Origin: Polychytrium aggregatum
Taxonomy: Eukaryota > Chytridiomycota > Chytridiomycetes > Polychytriales
Assembly: GCF_025602895.1 (NCBI RefSeq)
Contig: NW_026516416.1
Span: 1 to 50,282, forward strand
Reading direction: 5' to 3'
Length of the DNA: 50,282 bases
Shown here: in pieces, positions 30,160 through 41,057 of the stretch
Position numbering within the stretch: the first letter of the stretch is position 1
Layout: every line of letters starts with the position of its first letter
Translations under genes and position numbers: made by a program
The notes under the pieces: model-generated
Told to the model about the DNA's origin: nothing
Database searches by the model: none
What the model saw: the letters and a program-made list of their open reading frames with translations, nothing else

Positions 30160-32509
30160 ATGGCCGCCGCCCTGCGATCCGTGGCCAGGCGCCTGGTTGC
30201 GCCAATATCTTTTCCATGGCCGACACTTGGGCGACACGAGAGGTACTGTTTTCCTCCAAGGTCGGCTGTGCCGTTGATTGGTCGGTGCAGGCCGTATTCG
30301 TTGGCACATCGCAACACCAAAGAATTGCTCGCCAACGTCTCGAGTCAGCTGGACCAGATCAAGTTAGTTCAGGAGCTCATAGACAGCCAGAAGGACTGGT
30401 CGACAATGCGAATCCGCTTCGCCGAAATATCGGAGGCAGTCAAGGTGGGCATCACGATCGGAAGACTTGGCTGGCGCACCAACGGCGATTGCGATCGACC
30501 GTGTCTCATACGTTGCCATGATCTGCGCTGACCCATCCGATGGCCTCGTATATTTGCTCAACAGTCCGAGACGCTGTGGGATGAAGATGCACAGAGGGCT
30601 ATTCAATTGCAGAAGGAGCTCTCGAGGCTGACGGATGACCTGGCCGAGCACGATTCATTCGCACAAAAGTTTGTGGAGTGTCTTGAACTGAAAGGTAGCT
30701 CCTCGGCCATGCCGTGCTTGTTTCGACGCAACCTAGCTGTGATGCACTCATCCACAGCAGTATATTTCCGCCGCTTGAGAGGCTCGGTACCCAAATGGGA
30801 TCGAGGAACACCGTCGATCTCGTGAGCAATCTAATTCGTCCTGGATATGACTCTGCTTGACAAAATTGTATATAGAACTGGCCCTTCAGGAGTCGGACTG
30901 GACGCTGATGGATGAGGTTCTTGCTGATTTAGCGAATCTACACACCTCGATGGAATCGTACTCTCTCCGTCTTTTGATGTACGTTACATCCATGCGATCG
31001 ATTGCAGCAGATCGATTGCAGCAGATCGAGTCAGACGCCGGCGGCTGCACCGACTGCGACATTTGCCGAATTGGAGAGTCGGCCGGCTCAGCGTCCATTC
31101 CAATTCTCTGTCTCCAGGGCCGATCCAGCAGACAAAAATGGCTGCTTTGTTGAGCTTCGTGCCGGCTCTGGCGGGACAGAGTCCTGCGACTGGGTAGCAA
31201 TGATAACAAGAATGTACACCCGATGGGCGCAATCGGCCGGATACACTGGTAAGCTCGGGCGATATAGCAGATGCGTCATTAGCGAATGTTTGCGGCCCAT
31301 CTGGCGAGACTTTGGCTCCGGTTCACTTACTGGACAATGTTCTGTTCTCACCCCATTGGCTGTTCACAGCCAAGGTCGTCGACGAAATGAAGGGCGACAT
31401 TGCCGGATTCAAAAATACCACCATCAGCATCGCAGGCGAAAACGCCTATGGTTGGTGCAAGTACGAGGGTGGCGTGCACAGATTTGTGCGGATCTCTCCG
31501 TTTGGCGATGTAAGTGTCCAGCTCTCGCTCATGCATCTTGGGGCTGTGGGGGCCAGCAACCGGCCGAGCAAACCTGAACTTGGTGGCATCGGGCTTGTGG
31601 CATGGTGCGGCGATAGATTGCTTCAGATACCAACATACAATGGATGGAAACAGGGCAACAAGCGACACACTTCGTTTATTTCCGTCCAGGTTTTCCCTGC
31701 CCATCAGTCCGCCGAGGACGGAAGCACCGGCTCTATCGATATCCCGCCGGGGGATATCAAGATCGAAACGATGAGGTCGCAGGGCGCCGGTGGTCAGCAT
31801 GTCAACACGACAGACAGCGCCGTGAGACTGACCCACATTCCCACCGGGATCATCATCAACGTGAGTCCTCGCTTTTTCTGCATCTCCGTTTGCGCAATCT
31901 GGACCACCGTCTGTCGGTGCCATCCTATCGGATTCACTCCGCCGGGGGCAGCATCGATCACTACGCCGGCTCACCCCCACACCGTTGCCGCTCTCCTATC
32001 CATCAGTGCCAAAACGAGCGATCCCAGCATCAGAACCGTGCAATGGCCATCGAGATGCTCAAGGCCAAGCTCTACCAGCGGAAACTTGCTGAAGAGTATG
32101 TATCGCTTCGGGAGCATGCCTATATCTTGGCGCCAGTGCGGGTGTTTGCTTCCCTCCTCTTGGTCGCGAGACCAAGCTGTATCTGATATAAAACGCCGCT
32201 ATTACATGGTGTCAGAGCGAGTGCCCGTGCCGAGCTGCGAGATGCCCTGCCTGAAAACGGATGGGGCTCGCAGATCCGCACATATGTCCTCCAGCCCTAT
32301 CAAATGGTCAAGGATCTCCGAAGTGGCTACGAACAATCTAATGTCCAAGGCGTGCTCGATGGAGACATTGATGGGTACGCTTTGTGGACAACCTCGCATT
32401 TTGCTTGCCATGTGCACGATAGACCTGTTGCATCGGCTCTCGGATACTAACGGCCTACACTTGCAGATTCCTGCGGGCCTCATTGATTCATTTCAAGCGG
32501 AAAAGATAG
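30160..32509 (+). CDS. Bacterial-type peptide chain release factor 2 (PrfB-like), probably mitochondrial
   Basis: Class-I release factor that hydrolyses peptidyl-tRNA at stop codons. Exons in matching phase: 30160-30444, 30565-30694, 30876-30976, 31118-31248, 31370-31509, 31654-31860, 32007-32095, 32216-32374, 32467-32509; about 428 codons. The N-terminus ([18 protein letters not shown]) is Arg-rich and nearly free of acidic residues, like a mitochondrial presequence. The core has [40 protein letters not shown] with the RF2 recognition tripeptide SPF (RF1 has a Pro-x-Thr tripeptide), and the catalytic GGQ in [17 protein letters not shown]. It continues with [20 protein letters not shown] and ends [19 protein letters not shown]2 reads UAA and UGA, so its presence implies that UGA still works as a stop in the organelle. 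That is unusual for fungi, where mitochondrial UGA is often Trp. Confidence 0.92.
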
Positions 32510-32669
32510 CACCAAACATGGTGCAGTCAGCGCAGAAAGAGAAGGGGCACCGCTGACGGCGACTCCCCCGGCAGCAGCCACGACTCGCATCGTCCGGACC
32601 TGCTGGCCGCGCGGAGGCGGCTGTTCAATTGAGTCCCGTCCTTGCCGCAATCGGACTCTTGACACTGAC

Positions 32670-33054
32670 ATGTGGCTCGATTACACCGTGCACGGTCGAT
32701 TTCGTCTGGCCGCGATCGATCAGAACAACAGTATCATGGTCCGTCGGGCGCTGACGCCAATACTCCACAGCTTTGAGTGGTTCAGACCGCTCCGTGCCAG
32801 ATGCAGCCTCTCGATATCAAGAGAGGGGGCACGACTCGACATGGATGGTAGGCCTCGATCGGCAATGACTTGGTGTGCGCGCCTTGGTCTGCTTTGACTG
32901 CGTGACGAACCATGTGTGTATTCAAGGCCCTGAGGAAGAGTGGTCCTCGGTCTCCTTGGAAGCAGAGTCACCCGTCTCGTTTGCAAAGTCGCATTCGAGA
33001 AAGAACAGACATTTCATCGCCCACCCGAACGACATTATGTGGCACTGTCTGTAA
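32670..33054 (+). CDS. Small hypothetical protein, two exons
   Basis: An ATG at 32670 opens 59 codons to a GTAGG donor after 32847. A 79-bp intron and a CAAG acceptor lead in phase into 32927-33054, ending PNDIMWHCL and TAA; 101 residues in all. The second exon begins GPEEEWSSVSLEAESP, acidic and soluble-looking. I recognise no family. It lies tail-to-tail with ERO1 in a 650-bp gap after RF2. The clean phase match is the only support, and it could be chance. Confidence 0.3.
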
Positions 33055-33432
33055 ACTTTTGACGCCAGGGTTCGAGGATAGCAACTCCGCCACAAACTGT
33101 TTGATTGTCCCGAGCTCAATCCCTCCCCAAGCCGCCGAGGTCATAGAGTTGTGGCAGAGATCAGGCATGGCGGATCTTTCGCTTTGACTTGGCCTGGTGC
33201 TTCTTCTGCGACTTCTTTGAAACATCGGTTTGGATCTCTTTCTTCAAGCTTTTGGAGGATGGTAAATCGCGTCAGGATACGTACCGACCCAAAGGCAGAG
33301 ACTGTGGGCGTTCTTGGTCACGCCGAAGCTGTCGCTCTTCAGCGGAATGAATCGAGGGTGCACAAACGAGCCCGGAATCTATCCTTCACAATCACCCAGG
33401 CGCGCGAAAGGGTGGCTCCAGGGGGATGCAAC

Positions 33433-36309
33433 TTACGTCTGCAGGAGAATCCGAGCCAGACCAAAGATAAAGATCACGGCTCCAATAAAGAGTCCCCACG
33501 GAGACTGGGAGTCCATGATGCTCTCGAACGAAAATAGAGATGGAGCGCTGCTCTCGGCTGCAGCACTGCCGTTGTCGTCCCTGTCAAGGGCAACAGGCTC
33601 GTGGATAGGCGTTTCGCTTGGAACGGCTTCAACGCTCCTGGAGGCCGAGGCAGTTACGCGCTCTGTTGGAAACGACTCGTGATAGAGCTTCCTAAACGAT
33701 TCTACCGCTTCCAAACTCTCCGACAGCCGATGGAAGGCATTGAATAGAGCAACCAGCTCGCTGCGGCGTAGTGTATAGCCCGAAATACTAAGAGGCAAAT
33801 CGACGAGTCAGCATGATGTCGTATGATATGTAAGGTCGCTCGAGTCGCAACAACAATGTCTTACTCTTGGACTGAAAAGAGGATCTTAAGTGCAGCTGCG
33901 AGACCTGTGCATGTTGGCGATGAGTGACGGCAAGATCCCATCGATCACAGTTCAGATAGGGAGCAGATGTCGCCGCCATAGACATAAAGCCGCAGAGTAT
34001 CGGGGATAACAACGATTAGCAGATAAGAGTTAGCGCCAGCGGGGGATGCTCACGCACGCTTCGTTCCGACATCGGTCATTTTGCAGCACCCTCTGTCGGA
34101 ACTGCGCGTGTTGCATTTTGAGGGAGGTTATCATGCAAAAATGCACAGTCATATCGCGCCGTCTCCTGTCCGTGGCATCATATTCGAGCGACGTGGGAGT
34201 CAACCTGCCTGATGTTTGCAGCTTTCCCCACAGGCGACATTTTTGGCACGACACACAGTCCATGATTTGAGTGATATTTCGAAACTTTTGCTTGAATTCC
34301 AGCTTCAAATACTGTCAGTTGCGGCACAGAGGACACCTGGTGAGGATCATAGATCTGCAGGGCACCTGCATCGGCGACGGTACTAAGGGCATTGTAGCAG
34401 CTACCTCTTGCGAATCAACAAAAAGTTGAGTTTCATCGAATGTGGACGGGTCCCGTGCGGTGATCTTGACAATGTCCGTCAGAATACCCTGAAGACAAAA
34501 TCGCATGTCGTGGAGCATGAGTTTGAATGCGCCGCCGGCGTGACAACGAGGCTAAATCGCAAAGCGGCGCACTGTTGGCCACCGATGTTTGTTGGCAAGA
34601 GATCGGGCAGAAAGCTGGTGCTGGATCTACCTCGGTTAGCTTTCCAGAGTTTTTGTCGCCTCCAGCACAAAAATTATAGTCGCCGAGGTGGGGAGACAAC
34701 TTGGCAATGGCCCTGAGTACAACGGCATAGGTGTAGTACATGTTCTTGAGACGCTCAGGAAAGTCTCCGACGCGATACATGAAGCATTTGAGATTCGGTC
34801 CCTATATTCAATAGCATGTATAAATTTAGTACGAGGCTCATCTTGCCAAGCTCGCCAAAACGGCAGCAAATACAGCCGCCTAGAAACGCCACGACGGACA
34901 TGCCCAAAGCGCCGACATCGACATTGGGCTGGTACACTCACCCATTCGCCGGTTTTGCGATCCAGATGCTCGATACAGATGTGCGTGGAGATGGAGGCAT
35001 GCAGGCCTGTGGGACGCACGATACAGCCGCGCTGATGAGATATGAGGGGAGAAGCGCGAGAGGCAGACCCGAGGGCAGCGTTCGCTTCTAACGTGAGGGG
35101 ATGCGGCCAAGCGAGCGCACCTGAAACCAGGCGATGGAAGACACGCTTCTCGAGACACTGGTTGTCCAGCCCATGAGCTTCGGTGTGGAAGCAGTTCTCG
35201 CTGTAGATCGACCGCCATATTCGAGTTGCCGAATCGCCACTGTAGCCAGTGAACCGCTCGGGGTTTTTACGGAGATCAACGTAGGTGCCGTCTGAAGGAG
35301 CATCGATTCAATTCATACAAGTTTGAGTTAGCCCGGCTTGACAGGAATAACTTTGCTCACGCCCAGAGGGCAACCCCACTCCCATACAAACCTGGCGAGA
35401 GCTCATCTTCAACAAGGCAAAAGTCATCTTCTCCAAAGGTACACTTCGAGAAACTTGAGAACCCAGCGCCGCCGATGGTGAAGTCCACTCCTGAGAGCGA
35501 CGAGGTCTTCCACTCATCAGGGAGCTCCTCCTGGTGTTGCCGAGGCAAGATGCATCAATACCGATGGCAGAACAACAAAGCCAGCGGAAAAGCCAGCAAG
35601 AGACAACAAACCTCATCGGCCTCTTCCACAGCACAGTCAGGCTGAGTGCACTTGAGCTCGTCGTCCCAGAATGGGCACTGTCGTTCGAGGTTGACCTATC
35701 GATGTACTTGGTTTGTCAGTACAGGCCACGGATACGAGGAAACATTGCAGGTGTGGCAGCAGCGGAGAGTCTAGCAGATCCACTGGCTCGCCCCATGCAA
35801 AGCGAGACGGATCGACAGAGGCTGTCTGCAACCTTGTAATATCGGAAATATGTTGTGGAAACGAGTCGGCTGATCAGGGGTGCGAGCTCGCGATTGACGT
35901 TCTCGACGGATTTGAAATCGCAGGTTGCAACGTCTCCGATGATGCCCTGGGGCTGTGGCAGAGGACAGAGAACGAGAGCAGAGGAAAAAGGACAGAAGTT
36001 AGGCACATGGATTGCCGGTATAGATAGCGGATGGTACATAGATGAGTCTCGGCGGATGGCAACGATTGCGGGCGGACATCAACGGCATGCGCAGGGCCAG
36101 CGCCATCGAAATTGGTACATGTCGGTCCAGGGCATGCGCTCCCGCCTGTCGAGCGCTCGGTTTGGGTTTGGGATACTCACGGTGCAGTACGTGAGACCTT
36201 GGTCGTCAAGCACATGGGCGGTAGATGAGGCCGTTGGCTCCTTGGCAAGGACCTTCAAGGCCAGGACGATGGAGGATGAGGCAAGAGACAGCAGCCACGA
36301 CGACTTCAT
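33433..36309 (-). CDS. ERO1: ERO1, endoplasmic reticulum thiol oxidase
   Basis: FAD-dependent oxidase that reoxidises protein disulfide isomerase in the ER lumen. The first exon (36309-36181) begins [18 protein letters not shown], a signal peptide. Following exons: 35952-35833 ([18 protein letters not shown]), 35695-35612 ([18 protein letters not shown], with the shuttle pair C-x4-C), 35530-35392, 35291 to about 35121 ([22 protein letters not shown]-binding), one with [14 protein letters not shown] near 35030-34940, one with [20 protein letters not shown] near 34780-34640, one near 34490-34410, one at about 34305-34205 with the active-site [14 protein letters not shown] (C-x2-C-x2-C), then [13 protein letters not shown] near 33900, and the last at 33790-33433. 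The C-terminus carries a membrane-spanning stretch [24 protein letters not shown] directly after it hints at further exons down to about 33161 encoding a Lys-rich tail. Some middle exon borders are approximate. Confidence 0.9.
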
Positions 36310-36696
36310 TCTGGAAGACAAGCGGCAGCGAGTGTGAGCGGTTCAGAGACGAGCGGCTCTCGAGGAGATGGGGCGTTTGGCAACCCAGGAGCCAGAACAG
36401 GAGTGTCCAAGGTGACGGAGCAGCTCTCTGGGCAGGGCGAGCGGGCGGCTTTATCGTGATCAGGACAGAGTCATCGGAGGTCACGAGGAAGGTTGTGTCG
36501 CTGGTGTAACCAATGATTTGGCCTGGGCCGAGACAATGGTGTCGGGCGGTGATTGGATGCGCCAGGTGGAAGCCGCAGACAGGGGCGATATCCAAGCGAG
36601 ACACGGACGTGGGAGCATGGGGAGAGCGCAACGGTACGGGCACTCAGGGCCGGGCGAGATGCATGGCCAAGATGCATGGCTGAGCCGAGATGCATG

Positions 36697-36785
36697 GTGA
36701 AGCGCATAGTGGGTACATGTGAAGCACATAGTGGGTACATGTGAAGCACATAGTGGGTACATGTGAAGTGAATAGTGGGGTAAAT
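36697..36785. repeat. 22-bp minisatellite upstream of ERO1
   Basis: Four tandem units of GTGAAGCACATAGTGGGTAC plus two bases; the last unit is diverged. Preceded by three loose copies of GATGCATGG at 36659-36697. Confidence 0.9.
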
Positions 36786-36806
36786 GGTGAGGTGCATGAC
36801 TCTATT

Positions 36807-37213
36807 CAGTCAATCCAGAAAGAAACGGGCGGTCACTCTCTGGCATCAGATGTCTGAAACCCGCTGACTGACTGTAAGCCCCGGTGAGCAGGCCGTGAGA
36901 TTGTTTCCCGTCCTGGCTGGCAATCTCGTTGGTTTCGTTGGTTTGGGAAGCATGGCCTTGAACACACTCGGTCGACCCCCTGTGTTGATGTGCGAGTGTG
37001 ATGCACCACACTCACACATCGAGTGGATGCACCACACTCGCACATCGAGTGGATGCATCACTCGACCCTCTGGAGAGCTCCATAGCTTCTCGGCACTGTG
37101 AGCACACCTGGAGATCGAGTCGCTTGAATCGCCGTCGCCTTGGAGATGTCTTTCGTTTGCAGGGAGCCATATGAGCGAGAAAGCCTCCTTGATTAAGATC
37201 CAGAAACACATCA
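36807..37213 (-). mobile_element. Internally deleted, non-autonomous Fanzor derivative
   Basis: Read on the minus strand it keeps the element's left end (GATGTGTTTCTGGATCTTAA), the start codon and first codons of the nuclease (MAPCKRKTSP, 37170 downward), then jumps to RRRRFKRLDL (from before RuvC-II), then to QVCSQCREAMELS (first half of the zinc ribbon). A 26-bp tandem repeat follows, and finally the whole conserved 3' end to CTTTCTGGATTGACTG. About 2.3 kb of coding sequence is missing, including every catalytic motif. Keeping both ends while losing the gene is what a copy mobilised in trans would look like. A short open frame (36802-37011) is not a gene. Confidence 0.85.
36990..37063. repeat. 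26-bp tandem repeat inside the deleted Fanzor copy
   Basis: Between two and three units built from GGATGCACCACACTCGCACA and ATCGAGT. It is absent from the full-length copy, so it expanded after the deletion. Confidence 0.8.
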
Positions 37214-37424
37214 CCGAATGGTCATGGCCAGCGTGCGATGTCTTGGGTGATAACACTCACCATTGACCAAAATCCGGGGTGACTCGTTTCAAACTCCGTC
37301 TGCTGACGTCAGATTTTTTTTTTTGCTGCTGGGAACGGTGTTGCCGTTGACCAATGCTGTTCCGGAGCAGCCGAGCCGGCTTTTGGTCAAGACCACGACC
37401 TGACGATCCAGCCGCGCCACCACC

Positions 37425-37487
37425 ATGGACACATCCAAGGATTCTGGTCCGATGGAAGAGGGCGAGTTTGACGAGCAAGAGCATATC

Positions 37488-37518
<31 letters not shown>

Positions 37519-40384
37519 GATCGGGTGTAAGCAGCACATTGCATGCATGTCGGGTCGCAACACAACCGTCCCGATCGCCAGTCAATCCGCTCCCCGATGC
37601 CGCTTTAGCATTCGGCGACTCGTGATGGGTGTGTCGGAAAGCTGATCGCTAACCCTGGCCACGCTGCTCGTAATCGGTGCCAGTCCGAGTCTGCCGAAGC
37701 AGCGGACCTGCTTCCAATGGCCATCATAGACCGCAAGGGAAACTCGGACTACCGAACGCGGCCATATGCCGGCATCTCCGAAGAGGACCACACCGAAGGA
37801 TTCGATACGACTCGCCCTAACGTGCTCGACCCTGATCTCAAAGTCCAGACTGCCCTCCCTGATTCCGGGTTCCAAGTGACAGGAGCATTGCCGAATCCAG
37901 CCGGCGATCGCGAGGACGAGAGAATCGTGTCCGGAAATGACTCCGAAGCCGAAGCTGGCTCAAGCTCAGGAGACTCGAGTGACTTTGACTTTGGAGCCGT
38001 GGAGGACCAAATGGATGATGGGAGCTCTGCCAGCAGCGAAGGGTGCGTTATCCAGAAACCATACGCAGCTTGATACTGTTGGGGGGATTGCTCTTTTGTT
38101 GGTTTGGGTGGTGCTCTGGTCCGACAAAACCCCGCAAGCGATTGACCGGGAGCGACTCTGTCCGTGGCCGAGCCAGGCTGACCAGCCCATGTTCTCACCG
38201 ATCGACAGAGAGGATGAATTGCCGTCGTCCCGGCTTACGCTGGCTGAGCGTGAAAAAATCCTCATTGCCGGTGATGAGGACGAGCACGGAAGATCGGGAG
38301 GAATTCTCCGAACCAAGAACGAGCTCGAGGTAAGAGCCGCCGATCCTCAACTCCTTCGCTGTGGCCCAAGACTTTGCTGGAGTATCAGAAGCTATGAGTC
38401 CGATGGCCCGTGCTGACAACACTGCGTGGACCGTACATTTGGGTGTCGATAGAAGCTACCTCCGGTGGAGGATCTTTCGCATATCTCCGTGCCCGCTGAT
38501 TTGCCGCTCGTTCCGGTCGGCATGGTCTATGCCATAGTCGATGATCTCGTTGTGGTCGAGGCACAGGCGTCTGGTGACATCCAGGTGCTGGACATGGGAT
38601 CTGTCCTCCTTCTCGAAGATCGCTCCGTGCTTGGCAAGGTATCGTACCCTGCGTCAATGTGGCCGATCGGACACCCTGGATATTATGCGACTGCGACCGA
38701 GGGGGCAAAGGAGTACAGAAACAAGCGCCTCATATCTGGACACAGTACCGATGTGCCTCTGACCGCTGCCTGCGATCATGTCTCCAAAACTCCACAGGTC
38801 TTTGACACGTTCGGTCCAGTCGCACGACCAATGTACTCGATCCGATTCAACAGCGCACTGGATATCGATCGAGAGCGTATTAAAGTCGGTCAGAGTGTCT
38901 TCTGTGTGCCTGACCTCGTGCATTATGTCTTTACGCAAGTACTGAAGAAGATGAAGGGCTCGGATGCTTCGAATATCTTTGATGAAGAAGTCGGCGACGA
39001 TGTAAGCCCGGTCTTGAACCAAGCAACATGCGTGGTTCCATGGCTGCCACCCGTCGATGCTACCCCGGATCGCCACCGCTCTAATCGCAATGCTTGAACT
39101 ATCGCCACATAAACTAGGAGCGGGAATTTTCCGATGACGAAGAGGAAATGGAGTATAGGCGCCTCCAGAAGAAGAAAAAACTGGATACCAAGACAGAGGT
39201 AGCGGCCTCAAGGTGTGTTGCTCGAGTTGCGTTCGCTGTGGAGGGCCGCTGTGGAGGGCCGCTGTGGGCCGGATTGCATTGTGGAAGATTGCATCCCATG
39301 ACATATGGCACTTGTGTATGTGATATACCCCCGGTGCTGCTGGCCCTCATAGCGTCTCCCTGACAACGTTCACACACTGTCTGTTTCAAGTGACGGTGAA
39401 CCGTATCAACTTCTGAGCCGACCGCTGCCCTCTCGACCGTTGCCGCCAGCACGCGATGGATCGGTTGGCGAAAGCGACCGAGCCGCCATGCGGCTTCAGG
39501 GGCCTCCAAGAGATGGATTCGGCGCTCCAGGCTCTCGGGGAGCTCTGCGAGGCCGCGGCACTCGGGGTGGTTCGCACGATGAGCCACGCTCGCGAGGCGG
39601 TCCACCTCGGCACAGCAATCGCAGAGCCGAGCCCTCGGCAGCGCTCAACGACGACGAACCCGGGTCTCGAGTAGAGCGAGGTCGAGGGCGAGGCCGAGGC
39701 ACCCGCGGTCACCTCGGCCACGGGCAACGCAGCTACTATCAAGAGAGCCGCCCTCTGCGAGCTGACTACGAGTTTGATGGATCAAGTCTGCCCCAAGACC
39801 AGTTTGGCGGCACCCACCACCACCCTCGCCACAATGCGCGGCACTTTCCGGGGGCTGCAGGCCACGAGGTTCACCAAGGGCCGGGCATGCTGGGCTATGG
39901 GATGTACCCTCCGAGCTCTGTCGGGACAGCACAACCCATGCCTGGAGGCGCTGGACATGGCGCCCCGTCGCTCGGTCAAATGCCGGCAATGGGCATGCCT
40001 GCCATTGCTGAGACTGCCCAGAGCAACTTCAACTTGCTGCAGGTAGCCAGTCTCCTGTCGACCCTCCAGCAAAACCAGCTTCAGACCCTGATTCGGAGTG
40101 CCGGGCTCTCGATGCAGCCCGGTATGCTGCTCCCTTCGCCTGCGCCGGTTGGGATGCCTTATGGCTTTGGGCCGAGCCAAGGCCATCCTGGCGCCGCGAA
40201 CCCACCACCCGCGCTCGCAGGCCCTGGATCGCAGCCATACGGAAACGGCGCCGGGCTGGCGCATGGCGGCGGCGTGCTTCCAGGCTCTGGCCAAGGATCA
40301 CAGGGTCCGGGCTCGGATTACCAGCAAAACGCCATCATGCAGCTCCAACAACAGCATTTCCAGCGGCAATTCCGGCCGCAGTAG
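37425..40384 (+). CDS. NAF1: NAF1, H/ACA snoRNP assembly factor
   Basis: Nuclear factor that loads onto nascent H/ACA RNPs before being exchanged for Gar1. Exons in phase: 37425-37526, 37684-38042, 38209-38329, 38453-38638, 38798-39001, 39118-39212, 39391-40384; about 686 residues. The N-terminus is acidic with a short Ala-Asp repeat encoded by (GCCGAC)n. The Gar1/Naf1 core covers exons 4 and 5: KLPPVEDLSHISVPADLP, VGMVYAIVDDLVVVEAQA, LLLEDRSVLGK|VFDTFGPVARPMYSIRF, then KVGQSVFCVPDLVHYVFTQ. EREFSDDEEEMEYRR follows. The last exon is a long low-complexity tail: RGG-like Arg/Gly stretches, then Pro/Gly/Gln-rich sequence ending in QQQHFQRQFRPQ, longer than in yeast and probably RNA-binding or disordered. 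Divergent from ERO1, with the Fanzor derivative in the gap. Confidence 0.92.
37491..37519. repeat. (GCCGAC)n hexamer repeat in NAF1 exon 1
   Basis: Nearly five units, encoding alternating Ala-Asp. Confidence 0.95.
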
Positions 40385-41057
40385 CCCCCTCGCCATGCAA
40401 TACAGTTGCTCTGGACCGAAGCAGGCCCGTCTCTCACGGAGTCATGACCCGCATCTCGGGCGGGACTGTCGTCTGGTTGTGGGCACGGCTGTGCGGCATG
40501 TCGCCTGATCCCAGGGTGCAGGATTGCGGCCTGGATAGAATGTGGTCTGCCGCCCGGATACAATGTATAAATACTTTGCACTCTTCCGACTCTTGGGCGT
40601 CTGGTCTGTGCTGTGCCATCGACCGATCGACGCCATTCAACCAGTTGGCCGATCAGCACAACCCATAGCAACCGCCTTGGCAGTCCTTGATCGCCCGCAC
40701 AGCGACAGTGGCCGGCAGCGGCTGGGCGCGCCTGTGCGACCACAACCGTGTCACCGCGAGGGTTGCTTTGGCGACCGTGGCTGTGCTGCAGAGCCCGGGC
40801 CACAGAAACAGCGTGTGCGACGGCAGATACAACCCCTTGTCGGGCGCTGTGTCACGGCCCGCACAACCATGCCGCCACTCGCCATCGCCATCGCCATCGC
40901 CATCGTCATCGTCACCGCCATCGCCATCGTCGCTGCCATCGGCCTGTGCTTTGGCCTTCCATCCGTGCTTCCTGCTCACCGTCGTCGTTTGCCACCCGCT
41001 TTCTCCCCTCTGCGTCACTCCGCTGCCGAGCTCGCTGACGGCACCCCCCCCAATTCA
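40385..41057. other. Spacer between NAF1 and the RA-PH gene, with an (ATCGCC)n tract
   Basis: Holds the 3' flank of NAF1 and the promoter or 5' UTR of the next gene. A degenerate (ATCGCC)n microsatellite lies at about 40880-40931. The frame of the next gene stays open through this region without a convincing ATG. Confidence 0.5.

Noticed and set aside
36697..37063. Clustered direct repeats resembling a CRISPR array
   Set aside because: Units are contiguous (22 bp and 26 bp) without unique spacers, so these are minisatellites in eukaryotic DNA.
40542..41057. 172-codon N-terminal extension of the RA-PH gene
   Set aside because: It opens with GTG, covers an (ATCGCC)n tract and looks like spacer; the ATG at 41058 (MFGLKKKIRAPRG) is preferred.
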